DNA of 64,000 bases from Brevibacillus parabrevis (GCF_003710905.1 NZ_RHHV01000012.1:186001-250000), one strand, 5' to 3'. Shown: positions 16,231-26,250, numbered from the stretch's first letter. Notes: generated from the letters alone by a model not told the origin. Translations and numbers: made by a program.

Positions 16231-19017
16231 ATGGACTACAGCAAAACCTTATCGCTACCAAAAACCGATTTCCCGATGCGCGGAAACTTGCCAAGCCGCG
16301 AGCCGCAAATGCAGGAGAAATGGGAAGAGCAAAACATTTACCAACAAGTGCTTGCGCGTACCGAAGGCCGTCCTTCGTTCGTTCTGCATGACGGACCTCC
16401 GTACGCCAACGGAGATATTCATATCGGGCACGCACTGAACAAAATTCTCAAAGACTTCATCGTTCGCTACAAGTCCATGGCCGGCTTCTACGCGCCGTAT
16501 ATTCCGGGCTGGGATACGCATGGATTGCCGATCGAACAGGCGATTGTCAACGCACAAGGTCTGGATCGCCGCAGCATCGAGGTAAACGACTTCCGCAAGC
16601 GTTGCGAAGAGTATGCCTGGTCTTACATTGACAAGCAGCGCGACCAGTTCAAGCGTCTGGGTGTTCGCGGCGATTGGGAAAATCCGTATGTGACGCTTCT
16701 CCCTGAGTATGAAGCCAACCAAATTCGCGTTTTTGGCGAGATGGCGAAAAAAGGCTACATCTACAAAGGGCTGCGTTGTGTATACTGGTCCCCGTCTTCT
16801 GAGACCGCACTGGCGGATGCTGAAATCGAGTACAAGGACAAGCGTTCTCCGTCCATTTACGTCAGCTTCCAGGTAGCAGATGGCAAAGGCAAGCTGGACA
16901 CAGAGACAGGCGTTGTCATCTGGACGACGACACCTTGGACGATCCCGGCCAACTTGGCGATCTCGCTCCATCCTGAGCTGGAGTACAACGTCGTAAAAGC
17001 AGACGGCCGCAAATTCCTCGTTGCCAACGGACTGATCGAGGCGGCAAGCAAGGAAATCGGCTGGGAAGGCGTGGAAATTGTCGCCAGCTTCAAAGGTCAA
17101 GAGCTGGAAGGCGTATTGACCAAGCACCCGATCTACGACCGCACATCCCCATTGATCCTCGGAGAACACGTGACGCTCGATGCAGGTACGGGTTGCGTGC
17201 ATACCGCTCCTGGACACGGGGAAGACGACTTTGCCGTCGGACAAAAATACAATCTGGGTGTACTCTGCCCGGTCGACCACGAAGGAAAAATGACCAGTGA
17301 AGCACCGGGTTTCGAAGGTCTTTTCTACGAGGATGCGAACAAGGTCATCACCGAAAAGCTGAAAGAAAATGGAGCGCTCTTAAAGCTGAGCTTCTTCACG
17401 CACTCCTACCCGCATGACTGGCGCACGAAAAAGCCGGTTATCTACCGTGCGACAGAACAATGGTTTGCTTCCATCGACGGCTTCCGCGCACAAATGCTGG
17501 AAGCGATCAAAAACGTGAAGTGGATTCCGCATTGGGGAGAAACCCGCCTGGCGAACATGATTGCAGATCGTGGCGACTGGTGCATTTCCCGTCAACGCGT
17601 ATGGGGTGTTCCGATCCCGATTTTCTACTGCAAATCTTGCAATGAGCCAATCATCAACGACGCGACGATCAACCATATCGCCGAGTTGTTCCGCAAAGAA
17701 GGTTCTTCTGCCTGGTTTGCCCGCGAAGCAAACGAGCTGGTTCCGGAAGGTCTTGCTTGCAGCAAATGCGACTGCAAAGATTTCCGCAAAGAGACAGACA
17801 TCATGGACGTATGGTTCGACTCCGGCTCTTCCCACCAGGCTGTTCTGCGCGAGCGCGGCATCGCTTGGCCGGCTGACATGTACCTGGAAGGTTCCGACCA
17901 GTACCGCGGCTGGTTCAACTCCTCTCTGTCTACGGGAGTTGCGGTTTATGGCACGGCTCCGTACAAGGCTGTCCTGAGCCACGGTTTTGCTCTCGACGGG
18001 GAAGGCCGCAAAATGTCCAAGTCGCTTGGCAACACAGTAGTGCCGCAACAAGTAATCGACAAGCTGGGCGCCGATATTTTGCGCCTGTGGGTAGCCTCTG
18101 TTGATTATCAGGCAGACGTGCGCATTTCTGACGCGATCCTGAATCAGATTGCCGAAGTGTACCGCAAAATCCGCAACACGTTCCGCTTCCTGCTCGGCAA
18201 CCTGGACGGATTCGACCCGGCAAAAGACCGCGTAGCTTATGAGCAGCTAGGCGAGCTGGACCGTTATGTGCTGGCAAAAGCGGCGAAAGTCGTGAAGCGT
18301 TCCCGCAAGGCATACGACGAATACCAGTTCCACACCGTTTTCCATGCGGTGCACAACTTCTGCGTCATCGACTTGTCTGCTTTCTACCTGGACATCTGCA
18401 AAGACCGTCTGTATGTAGAAGCACCTGACAGTGTAAAACGCCGCGCAGCACAAACCGTCATGTACGATTGCCTGCTCAGCCTGGTGAAGCTGGTAGCGCC
18501 GCTCTTGCCGCATACCGCTGACGAAGTGTGGGCGTTCATTCCGGGAGTGTCCGAACAAAGCGTGCAGCTGACAGACATGCCAGAAGGCGACGAGCAGCAC
18601 CTGAGCTTCTCCGCAGAGGCAGAAAGCAAGTGGGACGCTTTCCTCGCTGTACGCGATGAAGTGCTCAAAGCCATGGAAGAAGCGCGCCGCAACAAAGTAT
18701 TCGGAAATTCCGTGGATGCCAAGCTGGCGCTGTATCCGCAAACGGAAGAAGCAGCGAAAGCATTGGCTGCCATGGACGATCTGGCTGACCTGTTCATCGT
18801 CGCTCACGTCGATCTGCACGCCCAGGGAGAAGCAGCTCCGGCAGAGGCAGCACAACTCGAAGGCATCGCAGTTGTCGTCTCGGCGGCTGACGGTGAAAAA
18901 TGCGAGCGTTGCCGCGTCGTGAAGCAAGACGTGGGTACACGCGAAGCGCATCCATCGCTCTGCGTGCGCTGCGCAGACATCGTGGAACAACACTACGCAC
19001 ATGTAAGCGAATCGTAA
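16231..19017 (+). CDS. ileS: Isoleucyl-tRNA synthetase
   Basis: A 928-residue class I synthetase that charges tRNA-Ile and edits Val-AMP/Val-tRNA. The frame is open upstream into the leader, but the ATG at 16231 gives the family N-terminus [18 protein letters not shown] and is preceded by AGGAG. HIGH is at residues 64-67 ([10 protein letters not shown]), the editing domain contains [12 protein letters not shown] and [15 protein letters not shown], and KMSKS lies in [10 protein letters not shown]. The C-terminal zinc-binding segment has CERC and CVRC pairs. Transcription is controlled by the T-box. Confidence 0.98.
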   Translation: MDYSKTLSLPKTDFPMRGNLPSREPQMQEKWEEQNIYQQVLARTEGRPSFVLHDGPPYANGDIHIGHALNKILKDFIVRYKSMAGFYAPYIPGWDTHGLPIEQAIVNAQGLDRRSIEVNDFRKRCEEYAWSYIDKQRDQFKRLGVRGDWENPYVTLLPEYEANQIRVFGEMAKKGYIYKGLRCVYWSPSSETALADAEIEYKDKRSPSIYVSFQVADGKGKLDTETGVVIWTTTPWTIPANLAISLHPELEYNVVKADGRKFLVANGLIEAASKEIGWEGVEIVASFKGQELEGVLTKHPIYDRTSPLILGEHVTLDAGTGCVHTAPGHGEDDFAVGQKYNLGVLCPVDHEGKMTSEAPGFEGLFYEDANKVITEKLKENGALLKLSFFTHSYPHDWRTKKPVIYRATEQWFASIDGFRAQMLEAIKNVKWIPHWGETRLANMIADRGDWCISRQRVWGVPIPIFYCKSCNEPIINDATINHIAELFRKEGSSAWFAREANELVPEGLACSKCDCKDFRKETDIMDVWFDSGSSHQAVLRERGIAWPADMYLEGSDQYRGWFNSSLSTGVAVYGTAPYKAVLSHGFALDGEGRKMSKSLGNTVVPQQVIDKLGADILRLWVASVDYQADVRISDAILNQIAEVYRKIRNTFRFLLGNLDGFDPAKDRVAYEQLGELDRYVLAKAAKVVKRSRKAYDEYQFHTVFHAVHNFCVIDLSAFYLDICKDRLYVEAPDSVKRRAAQTVMYDCLLSLVKLVAPLLPHTADEVWAFIPGVSEQSVQLTDMPEGDEQHLSFSAEAESKWDAFLAVRDEVLKAMEEARRNKVFGNSVDAKLALYPQTEEAAKALAAMDDLADLFIVAHVDLHAQGEAAPAEAAQLEGIAVVVSAADGEKCERCRVVKQDVGTREAHPSLCVRCADIVEQHYAHVSES

Positions 19018-19025
19018 TGATTTCA

Positions 19026-19059
19026 AACCTGCCATTCCAATCGGGGTGGCAGGTTTTTT
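19026..19059 (+). terminator. Terminator after ileS
   Basis: AACCTGCCA pairs with TGGCAGGTT around a short loop, followed by six T residues. Confidence 0.9.
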
Positions 19060-19138
19060 GTGCTTGCATGCGATGGTTATTTCCCCACTGCTGAGCCATA
19101 CTACCTGTTGAGGAAACCAAACAAAGGTGGTGCCCGAT

Positions 19139-19900
19139 TTGGATCACAGAATGCTGGCCAGCTTCAGGGAAAAACTGCTGGAGCAGAAAAAAGAACTCGA
19201 AGATCGCGTGCAAGATCACTACGGCATGCGAGAACCGATGACTACCTCCTTGCAGGAATTTTCCATGTACGATAACCATCCGGCAGATATAGGCAGTGAA
19301 ATGTTTGAACGCGAAAAAGATTTGGCTCTCGACAGCCTTGACCGGGAGACGCTGAAAGAAATCGATCAGGCGCTGACCCGGATGGAAGAAGGGACATACG
19401 GCCTCTGCACGGTCTGTGGCGAGCCCATTCCGCACGAGAGGCTGGAAGCATTGCCCCAGGCGCAAACGTGCAAGGAACACGCTCCTGCCCCGCATGTGAA
19501 CGAGTCCCGACCGATCGAGGAAGAGTTTTTGCAGCCGCCTTTTGGTCGCACATCGCTCGATGAAAAAGAGGGGCAGAACGGCTTTGATGGAGAAGACGCC
19601 TGGCAAATCGTCGAGTCGTGGGGCACGTCCAGCACCCCGTTCTCCTTCCAGGAAGGCGACAAAGCCGATTATGGCGAGATGTACATCGAAAGCGACGAGC
19701 CGGACGGGTATGTCGAAGCGGTAGAAGAAATCGGCTACACCGACATGGACGGCTACCACGGGCCGGACAGTGTTCACTTCATGCGCAGCGAAACATACGA
19801 GGATTACATGCGAAAAGGCGAAGGAAAAGGGAATTTCCTTTCCTACGACGAGTACGAAGAGCAAATCGAGCAGCGCGAGGGACGCGATGACCTCGTTTGA
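19139..19900 (+). CDS. DksA/TraR-type zinc-finger sporulation regulator (YteA/YlyA family)
   Basis: A 253-residue protein of the yteA family. TTG at 19139 is chosen as the start because AAAGGTGG (19123-19130) then has an 8-base spacer; ATG at 19148 is an alternative. The N-terminal half has a helical hairpin (FREKLLEQKKELEDRV, then the HPADIGSEMFEREKD motif) and a zinc-finger module YGLCTVCGEPIPHERLEALP. The fourth ligand position is His (C-K-E-H) instead of Cys. The acidic C-terminal 120 residues have no known fold. DksA-like proteins bind the RNA polymerase secondary channel. B. subtilis has ylyA, also DksA-like, at this place after ileS. Confidence 0.8.
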   Translation: MDHRMLASFREKLLEQKKELEDRVQDHYGMREPMTTSLQEFSMYDNHPADIGSEMFEREKDLALDSLDRETLKEIDQALTRMEEGTYGLCTVCGEPIPHERLEALPQAQTCKEHAPAPHVNESRPIEEEFLQPPFGRTSLDEKEGQNGFDGEDAWQIVESWGTSSTPFSFQEGDKADYGEMYIESDEPDGYVEAVEEIGYTDMDGYHGPDSVHFMRSETYEDYMRKGEGKGNFLSYDEYEEQIEQREGRDDLV

Positions 19901-21026
19901 TCGGCGTTTCCTGATCGAGCGCGTCGAAACTTATCCACTCCTGTATCGCTTGCCGCAAGCATACGGTGACGCCAATGGGTACAAGCGCTATCGCAGCACG
20001 TTTCTCGTCCGCATCATCACACGAGCTGGCATCGATGGGTGGGGGGAAATCGTCGACTGGTTGCCGACATTGGACAGAGGGTTTCGGGAACGGATCATCC
20101 CGTTTTTGCTAGGCAAGGACGCTTCTGGCCGACTGATGATCGCGGAGGTGATCAGCAAATGGCATCAGCGATCGGCTTCAGGCGTCAGCATGGCTTTGAG
20201 CGAGATTGTCGCCAAAGCGGCGAACATGTCTGTCTGTCAGCTATGGGGCGGGGCGATTCATCGCACCATCCCTGTTTACGCCTCTTTTCAGTCTTACTCC
20301 GAGCGTGACGACTGGATCGAGCATTCGCTCAGCCAAGTGGCAGCGGCGACAGAAGCGGGCTTTTCCAAAGTCAAAGTAAAAATCGGCGGTCGCTCGGTTC
20401 AGGAAGATCAGCAGCACATTGCCCGGATGATGGATATGCTGCCAGAGGAGATTCAGGTAGCGCTTGACGCCAATCAAAGCTACGACCTGGCAACGACGAG
20501 ACAGTGGACGCGGCTTTTGGATCGCTATGCCAACTGGATGTGGCTGGAAGAGCCGATGCCGATGGAGCATGTCGACGAATACGCCAAGCTGCGGGCCGCT
20601 CTGCCGATTCCGCTTGCGGGGGGCGAAAATTTGATTCGCTGCACGCACTATTTGGCTTTGTTCAGGCAGGGAGCGATTGACATCGCGCAGCCGGACGTAT
20701 TGCATACGGAAGGAATCGAGAGCTACCGGATCATGCTGCAAGCAGCGCGGCAGTTTGGCTACCGGGTATCGCCCCATACTTTTGACGGCGGCTTGGCGCG
20801 ATTGTATACGCTGTTTGCGCAAGCTTGTCTGCCGGCCTGGAGCAAAATGGACAGCGAGCCGATTGAGCCGATCGAGTGGGATGTGATGGAAAATCCGTTC
20901 ACAGCTCTCTTTCCCCTTTATCCAGTCAACGGCGAAGTGACCATCCCGGATGGACCGGGAATCGGACTTGCACCGAACTGGGAAATTATCAACGCGATGC
21001 GCTGGGATGGCAGCGTCTATGCGTGA
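19887..21026 (+). CDS. Enolase-superfamily enzyme (mandelate racemase/muconate cycloisomerase group)
   Basis: A 379-residue protein. The start is ATG at 19887, overlapping the end of the DksA-like gene by 14 bases, so translation is probably coupled. The capping domain is N-terminal (to about residue 125). The barrel carries KVKVKIGG (KxK catalytic lysine), ALDANQSY (Asp ligand), WLEEPM (Glu ligand) and AGGENL (third ligand). HTFDGG at the end of the barrel supplies a His, which suggests the mandelate-racemase subgroup rather than dipeptide epimerase or MenC, which use a second Lys. Substrate unknown. The adjacent MFS gene 16 bp downstream may import the substrate; this is inference. Confidence 0.82.
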   Translation: MTSFDRRFLIERVETYPLLYRLPQAYGDANGYKRYRSTFLVRIITRAGIDGWGEIVDWLPTLDRGFRERIIPFLLGKDASGRLMIAEVISKWHQRSASGVSMALSEIVAKAANMSVCQLWGGAIHRTIPVYASFQSYSERDDWIEHSLSQVAAATEAGFSKVKVKIGGRSVQEDQQHIARMMDMLPEEIQVALDANQSYDLATTRQWTRLLDRYANWMWLEEPMPMEHVDEYAKLRAALPIPLAGGENLIRCTHYLALFRQGAIDIAQPDVLHTEGIESYRIMLQAARQFGYRVSPHTFDGGLARLYTLFAQACLPAWSKMDSEPIEPIEWDVMENPFTALFPLYPVNGEVTIPDGPGIGLAPNWEIINAMRWDGSVYA

Positions 21027-21041
21027 GATGAGGAGTTTCGT

Positions 21042-22430
21042 ATGGCACAAAATGCGAAAAACCTGATAGGGCTGACGGGAATCCCGCTGGTGATGGTGTT
21101 GGGCAACTCGATGCTCATTCCCGTCTTGCCCACGATGAAAAACAAAATGCACCTAACCTCCCTGCAAACCAGTCTGCTCATTACAGCCTTTTCGATTGCC
21201 GCGGGGATTGTGATTCCGCTGGCAGGATACTTGTCTGACCGTTTTGGCCGGAAGATCGTCATCTTGTTTTCGCTGGCTCTGTACGGGGTAGGGGGGCTTT
21301 TGGCAGGACTTGGGGCGATGTGGCTGGATCAGCCGTACATGCTGATCATGGGAGGACGGGTTTTGCAGGGGATTGGGGCAGCAGGGACGGCGCCGATTGC
21401 CATGGCACTGGTGGGCGATCTGTTTGAGGGAGCTTCGGAGAGCAAAGCGCTCGGCTTGATGGAGACTTCGAACGGATTGGGCAAAGTGTTGAGTCCGATT
21501 TTTGGCTCCTTGCTCGCCTTGATTTCCTGGTACATGGTCTTCCTCGCGTTTCCGATTATTTGCGGGGCGGTTCTTGTACTGTTTCTGTTTTTGACAAAAG
21601 AAAAGAAGCAAGAACGCAAGCCGCTTGTCATCAAGCAATATTTGCACAGGATCGGAGAAGTGTTCAAGCAGCACGGAAAATGGCTGATCCCCGCGTTTTT
21701 TATCGGCAGCATTTGTTTGTTCACGCTGTTCGGCGTGCTGTTCTACCTGTCCGATCTGCTGGAAGAAAAGTACAAGATCGACGGTGTCATCAAAGGCGGA
21801 TTTTTGGCGATCCCGCTTTTGGTCATGAGTATTGCTGCCTACTTGACGGGAGTCATTATTCGCAAAAAGCTCGGCCTCATGCGCCTGTTTGTGATCATCG
21901 GGATGTTTTTGCTGTCGGCATCGTATATACTGGCCAGCTTCGTCAAAGGCGCCTATGTGCTGATCGGGATTCTCATCATTGGGAGCATCGGGACGGGAAT
22001 GATCTTGCCGTGCCTCAATTCGATGATTGTCGGAGCGGTGCAGAAAGCCGAGCGGGGGATGATTACATCCCTGTACAGCGGCGTGCGTTTTATGGGGGTA
22101 GCGGTCGGGCCGCCCGTGTTTACGTGGCTGCTCGGGATTTCGCGAAACGTCATGTTCTTTTCCATCGCCGGTCTGTCGCTCGTGTTCGGGGTAGTGGCGA
22201 TTTTCCTGTTGAAGCCCAAGCAAGCTGAGCAGACCGGGCAGAGCACGGAGCAGGATGCTGCCAAAGAGCAAGAGACGAAAGCATGGCGGCAAATCTCCGA
22301 GGTGCTCGGAATCGAACCGGAGACCGAGCAGGAAAAGCGGCGTGCGAATGCGCTCAAAAAGTACGGCCTTGATGTGAACGATCTGTTTGCACGCCTGTTG
22401 TCCGGGAAAAAGGAAAAAGAAAAAAATTAA
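21042..22430 (+). CDS. MFS transporter with cytosolic C-terminal tail
   Basis: A 462-residue major facilitator protein with about 12 membrane helices and the signature GYLSDRFGRKIV between helices 2 and 3. The helix region ends near residue 395, and the last ~65 residues form a charged, soluble tail (EQTGQSTEQDAAKEQ..., ending ARLLSGKKEKEKN) that is unusual for the family. The GNSMLIPVLPTM start and proton-antiporter-like organisation suggest drug or metabolite efflux; the substrate is not identifiable. It is 16 bp downstream of the enolase-type gene and probably co-transcribed. Confidence 0.85.
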   Translation: MAQNAKNLIGLTGIPLVMVLGNSMLIPVLPTMKNKMHLTSLQTSLLITAFSIAAGIVIPLAGYLSDRFGRKIVILFSLALYGVGGLLAGLGAMWLDQPYMLIMGGRVLQGIGAAGTAPIAMALVGDLFEGASESKALGLMETSNGLGKVLSPIFGSLLALISWYMVFLAFPIICGAVLVLFLFLTKEKKQERKPLVIKQYLHRIGEVFKQHGKWLIPAFFIGSICLFTLFGVLFYLSDLLEEKYKIDGVIKGGFLAIPLLVMSIAAYLTGVIIRKKLGLMRLFVIIGMFLLSASYILASFVKGAYVLIGILIIGSIGTGMILPCLNSMIVGAVQKAERGMITSLYSGVRFMGVAVGPPVFTWLLGISRNVMFFSIAGLSLVFGVVAIFLLKPKQAEQTGQSTEQDAAKEQETKAWRQISEVLGIEPETEQEKRRANALKKYGLDVNDLFARLLSGKKEKEKN

Positions 22431-22499
22431 AAACAGGCAGTCCTGCCGCAGTCTCTCACCAGAAAGGGAGGGCTTGCAGTTCGGACATGCCTGTTTTTT
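22428..22499. terminator. Long bidirectional terminator
   Basis: AAAACAGGCA (to 22439) pairs with TGCCTGTTTT (from 22488). Inside are further paired segments (GTCC with GGAC, CTGC with GCAG). It lies between two convergent genes, and A/T tracts at both ends suit termination on either strand. Confidence 0.75.
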
Positions 22500-22529
22500 G
22501 CTCGCCTGACGCTTGAAGGAAAAGCTTGC

Positions 22530-23012
22530 TCACTGGCCGGAGTGGGCCGCAAACGGATGCCGCAGGGCGCGCTCCAATGTCAACGGATACACGTCGTCGC
22601 GCAAAATCCGGCTAAACTGCTCGTCGTTCTTGATGTCCCGGGGAATATCCGCGAACATGACCGTCTCCTGGACGTCAGCACCGGGAGGGTTCTTTTCGTA
22701 TGTAAGCACTTTTGCGATGTAAATATCTTTTCGTTGCCCGCCGCTCAGCGTGTACTGCCCGATGCGCTCAATGCCTTCGAGGACAGCACCTGTCTCTTCA
22801 TACACTTCCCGTACGGCGGCCGCCAGACTGCTTTCGCCAGGCTCGATTTTTCCGCCGGGCAGCTCCACACCGCGGCTGCGATGACGGGTAAACAGCAGCT
22901 TGCCTTGATAAAAGGGAACGATGAGCACGTGTCCAGCCGAGTGAGAGCGATACTCGTCCGGATCGAAGGTAAGCTGCACAGGCAAACCGAAATCATCTGA
23001 AAAAACGTACAA
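22530..23012 (-). CDS. ytkD: NUDIX hydrolase, YtkD/MutT-like
   Basis: A 160-residue NUDIX protein. The box [23 protein letters not shown] (written here as the pattern G-x5-E-x7-REVxEE-x-G) is complete at about residues 53-75. The N-terminus [25 protein letters not shown] and the C-terminal [12 protein letters not shown] match B. subtilis YtkD, a nucleoside triphosphatase that can hydrolyse 8-oxo-dGTP. It starts with TTG behind AAAGGAG. It follows the FAD oxidoreductase by 21 bp on the same strand, so the two form an operon. Ortholog assignment is likely but rests on remembered family features. Confidence 0.75.
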   Translation of the reverse strand: MYVFSDDFGLPVQLTFDPDEYRSHSAGHVLIVPFYQGKLLFTRHRSRGVELPGGKIEPGESSLAAAVREVYEETGAVLEGIERIGQYTLSGGQRKDIYIAKVLTYEKNPPGADVQETVMFADIPRDIKNDEQFSRILRDDVYPLTLERALRHPFAAHSGQ

Positions 23013-23033
23013 GAACAGCGCTCCTTTCTAAGC

Positions 23034-23957
23034 TCAAAACGGAGTAGACGAGCGGCCGTGCATGGAAATATGCTTAACGGCTTTCATAGCCTGCCCGACA
23101 GCCAGTGACAGGCTGGCATAGGCAGCGCCGTTGGTGACGTCACCCAAGCCGTATATCCACGCATCGTCGGATCGTTGAAAATCGTCTGTCTTCAAATAGC
23201 CGTCTCCAAACATGGTCAATCCATCCAACCCGGCGCAATTGCCATGGACTCCGATGCGCGGCAAAATCAAGTCGACCAGCAAGTGTTGCGGATTTTCCGG
23301 CCGCCGCGAAGCCAATGTCAACCATAGCCGGTCTTCGCGGTGCAAAAAGCCGCTCACTTCCGTCTCCCACAGAACGGTCAAATTGGGGAGTGCGGCCATT
23401 TTGCGCAGCCAATCGGGTCGGGCACGCAGATGGTTGCTGCGGATCAGCAAGGTGACGTGGCGAGCATGCTTGGTGAGGTTCACGGCACTCTCGACAGCGC
23501 GATCTCCGCCGCCAATCACAGCCAAGTCCAGTCCAGCTACCGACGTAGCCTCCGCCGTCGTGGAGAAGGAGGGTGGCAAGACGCGGGGGCAGCCGTCCAG
23601 AGCCGGAATTTGGTTAGGGGCAACACCAGTGGCAACGAGCAAATAGTCTACGCGATAGAGCGCTTTGGAAGTCGTCACGGTTTTGGCGACCCGATCGATG
23701 GCTACCAGCTCTTCTTCAAAGCGGACAGCCAGTTTTTGCACGGAAGGATGCCGGGACAAATCTTCCAGCAAAGAAGCCCCTTGCGCATACACACGCGGAG
23801 GAAAATCCCAAATTTCATTGTGGATTTGATGCAACTGGCCGCCGAGCCGATCTGTTTTTTCTACCAGCAAACAAGACAACCCCAATCGTTGGCACCAAAT
23901 AGCGGCAGACAACCCCGCGATGCCGCCGCCTGCGATCAGCACCTGTACGTGTTCCAC
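23034..23957 (-). CDS. FAD-dependent NAD(P) oxidoreductase, thioredoxin-reductase fold without CxxC
   Basis: A 307-residue two-Rossmann flavoprotein. The N-terminal VLIAGGGIAGLSAAIWCQRLG binds FAD (GxGxxG), LLVATGVAP is the second flavin motif, LAVIGGGDRAVES is the NAD(P)-binding glycine motif and IYGLGDVTNG is the C-terminal FAD motif. The redox-active CxxC of true thioredoxin reductase is missing between the two domains, so it resembles ferredoxin/bacilliredoxin reductase-like members; the electron acceptor is unknown. The start is GTG. It is the first gene of a two-gene reverse-strand unit and is divergent from the LCP gene. Confidence 0.8.
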   Translation of the reverse strand: MEHVQVLIAGGGIAGLSAAIWCQRLGLSCLLVEKTDRLGGQLHQIHNEIWDFPPRVYAQGASLLEDLSRHPSVQKLAVRFEEELVAIDRVAKTVTTSKALYRVDYLLVATGVAPNQIPALDGCPRVLPPSFSTTAEATSVAGLDLAVIGGGDRAVESAVNLTKHARHVTLLIRSNHLRARPDWLRKMAALPNLTVLWETEVSGFLHREDRLWLTLASRRPENPQHLLVDLILPRIGVHGNCAGLDGLTMFGDGYLKTDDFQRSDDAWIYGLGDVTNGAAYASLSLAVGQAMKAVKHISMHGRSSTPF

Positions 23958-24186
23958 TCTCCAGTCCCCCGATCTTTTCTTTTTCCGGTTTTCCCAATAG
24001 TTTTAGACTACCTGTTTCGTTTAAGGAGTGCAAGGACTCGCCGCTAAAACGACAAAACAGGTGCGATCCCTCGGGCATCAGCTACAATCTGACAGCAGAA
24101 TGTGGTAAAATAGGACATGCTTTTCCAGAATAATAAAAAAATGAATAGAATTGTGACACCATGCATGTGAAAAGGAGTGAACCTGC

Positions 24187-25530
24187 GTGCAGGCCAAGAA
24201 CGAAAAACAAAGGGCCCCTGTGAAACAGCCGCGTACACGCAAAAAACGCGGACAGCGAAGCAAGCGGATGTATCTGCTCTTGGCTGCGTGCCTGTTTCTC
24301 TGCTTGCTGGCGGTCGGGGCGGGATACGCGCTCAACAAGGTCGACCAGACACTGGAAGTCGTGACGGAAGATCCGTACAAGCTTCCCGATCAGCCCGTCG
24401 TCGAGCAGCCGTATGAGGATAAGAAATCGATTGCGTTCGTCATTGTCGGGGTGGACACGCGGAAAAACATCGGGATGCTGAACACAGACGTGCTGGTTGT
24501 CGCGGTCGCGAATCCTGTGACGAAAAAAGTGACGATGGTATCCTTGCCGCGCGACACGCGGGTCGAGATTCCCGGATACCCAGGTTATCACAAGATCAAT
24601 GAAGTTTTTGCACTTGGCGAAGGTCAGAAAAAGCTGGCAGAAAGCAAAGGCAAACCTGTGACGGAAAACGGCATGACGATGCTCAAGAAAACGCTGGAGC
24701 ATATGTTTGGAATCTCTGTCGGCCATTACGTCCAGCTCGACTTCGAGGGCTTTACGGCAGCGGTTGACAAGCTTGGCGGCGTCAAGGTAGATGTGGATCG
24801 CGATCTCGTCTATGAGCTTCCCAAGCAAGGCGTCTACCGAAATTTGAAAAAGGGAACCCAGGTGCTGAATGGCGAACAGGCTTTGGGCTTTGTCAGACAC
24901 CGGATCGACAGGCGCGGCAGTGCTTACAATTCGAGCGACTTTGACCGCAACCGCCGTCAACAGCAAGTGATTCGCGCAGTAGCGGACAAAATGATCTCGA
25001 TGGACGGAGTTACCCGTCTGACATCGGTGATGGAAACGGTTGGACAGCATATTAAAACAGATTTGTCGAAGGATCAAATCAAAGGAATGGCCATGGATTT
25101 CGGCACGATTTCTTCGGATAATATCGTCTCGCTGGAAAACGGGGCGATCTGGAGCTCGCCGTATTCCTTGTGGCCGCGGGAGAACATGCAGGCGGTCCGC
25201 AGTACGCTGCAAAAGGAACTGGGTGTAGCCGAATCAACGAACCAACTGAGCAACGCGTCGGTTGCGGAAGTCGCCAAGATCGAGATGAAAACGGAGACGA
25301 GGCCGACGACGCCAAAGCCGTCCACTTCATCCCCGACCAAAGAAGCGAAGCCAAAATCGGAGAAACCGACAACCCCGGCAGCTAAACCGGAAACGACGCC
25401 AGAGCCAACTCCCGTACCGGATGGAGGAAACGGGCAGTCCGGCGAGACGTACCCGAGCGACATGCCGCCTCCTGACATTATCGCGCCGCCAGCACCCGCG
25501 CCAGATGTCAGTGACAATGGGCAGACATAA
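24187..25530 (+). CDS. LytR-CpsA-Psr (LCP) family wall-polymer ligase
   Basis: A 447-residue membrane-anchored phosphotransferase that attaches anionic glycopolymers to peptidoglycan. GTG start at 24187 with AAAGGAG upstream; an extended -10 (TGGTAAAAT, 24103-24111) may be its promoter. A very basic N-terminus precedes one membrane helix (about residues 28-48). The LCP domain shows VGVDTR, the arginine motif SLPRDTRVEIPG, KINEVFA and the LNGEQALGFVRHRID/DFDRNRRQQ core. The last ~95 residues are a low-complexity Pro/Thr/Lys-rich tail, longer than in typical members and possibly wall spanning. Confidence 0.9.
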   Translation: MQAKNEKQRAPVKQPRTRKKRGQRSKRMYLLLAACLFLCLLAVGAGYALNKVDQTLEVVTEDPYKLPDQPVVEQPYEDKKSIAFVIVGVDTRKNIGMLNTDVLVVAVANPVTKKVTMVSLPRDTRVEIPGYPGYHKINEVFALGEGQKKLAESKGKPVTENGMTMLKKTLEHMFGISVGHYVQLDFEGFTAAVDKLGGVKVDVDRDLVYELPKQGVYRNLKKGTQVLNGEQALGFVRHRIDRRGSAYNSSDFDRNRRQQQVIRAVADKMISMDGVTRLTSVMETVGQHIKTDLSKDQIKGMAMDFGTISSDNIVSLENGAIWSSPYSLWPRENMQAVRSTLQKELGVAESTNQLSNASVAEVAKIEMKTETRPTTPKPSTSSPTKEAKPKSEKPTTPAAKPETTPEPTPVPDGGNGQSGETYPSDMPPPDIIAPPAPAPDVSDNGQT

Positions 25531-25615
25531 TGATTTTTGTGCACCCTTCCCAAAGCGAGCCACATATACTGCCAAAAACGGGCGTATGTCAGCTTGAGGG
25601 AAGGAGGCCACGTCC

Positions 25616-26221
25616 TTGAAAAATTGGCAAGAGACGTTGAAGCAGTTGCAAAAGGCTTCGCAAAGCCTGGGAAAATTAAATCTGGACAAAGAGCATCCGT
25701 GGGGTGCTTTGCGCCAGATGAATCAAATCATGGACGCGAGTTTTTGGGAAAATGTAGCGGCACTCAGCAAACAAACGCCGAATCAGACAACGACCTCTAC
25801 CACGAAGACGACGAAGGTCGTGCAGACCAGCCAAAAGAGCGCGAAACAGCCCAAAGGCAAGCCAGTGCGGGTCGTGCAGGAGGAAGAAACGACTGATTAT
25901 CCTGTCACGGATGTGTTCTTGTCGGAGCAAGCGGTAATCGTCTGCTGCGAATTGCCGGGCTTCGCGCGCGACAGCCTGGAGTTGGCACTGGTCGAGCAAA
26001 AGCTGCTCGAAATCAAAGGGGAAGTCAAAGAGCCGAATTACAACGGCGCGTGCGTGAAAACAGAGAGGAGCTACGGCTCTTTTCAACGGAATATCGAGCT
26101 ACCAGCTCCGGTGGTCGCAAAAGGAATGAAAGCACAGTACCAGGATGGCTTGCTGGAAATCATTTTGCACCGTGATGCGGACTATCGGGAGCGAAAAACG
26201 ACATTCAAGGCGAAGCTGTAG
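25616..26221 (+). CDS. Hsp20/alpha-crystallin-type small heat shock protein
   Basis: A 201-residue protein. TTG start at 25616 with AAGGAGG upstream. Residues ~1-45 are helical, ~46-85 are a Thr/Lys-rich linker, and the Hsp20 domain occupies the C-terminal half (YPVTDVFLSEQAVIVCCELPGF...; KTERSYGSFQRNIELP; YQDGLLEIILHR). It differs from housekeeping Hsp20 by the long linker and by lacking the usual I-x-I/V tail. Its convergent position next to gerP suggests a spore role, like some coat-associated Hsp20 proteins, but this is inference. Confidence 0.82.
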   Translation: MKNWQETLKQLQKASQSLGKLNLDKEHPWGALRQMNQIMDASFWENVAALSKQTPNQTTTSTTKTTKVVQTSQKSAKQPKGKPVRVVQEEETTDYPVTDVFLSEQAVIVCCELPGFARDSLELALVEQKLLEIKGEVKEPNYNGACVKTERSYGSFQRNIELPAPVVAKGMKAQYQDGLLEIILHRDADYRERKTTFKAKL

Positions 26222-26250
26222 GGGAGGACTTCACGTACCTCCTCTTTTTT
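26222..26250 (+). terminator. Terminator after the Hsp20 gene
   Basis: GGAGG (26223-26227) pairs with CCTCC (26238-26242), followed by six T residues. Confidence 0.75.
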
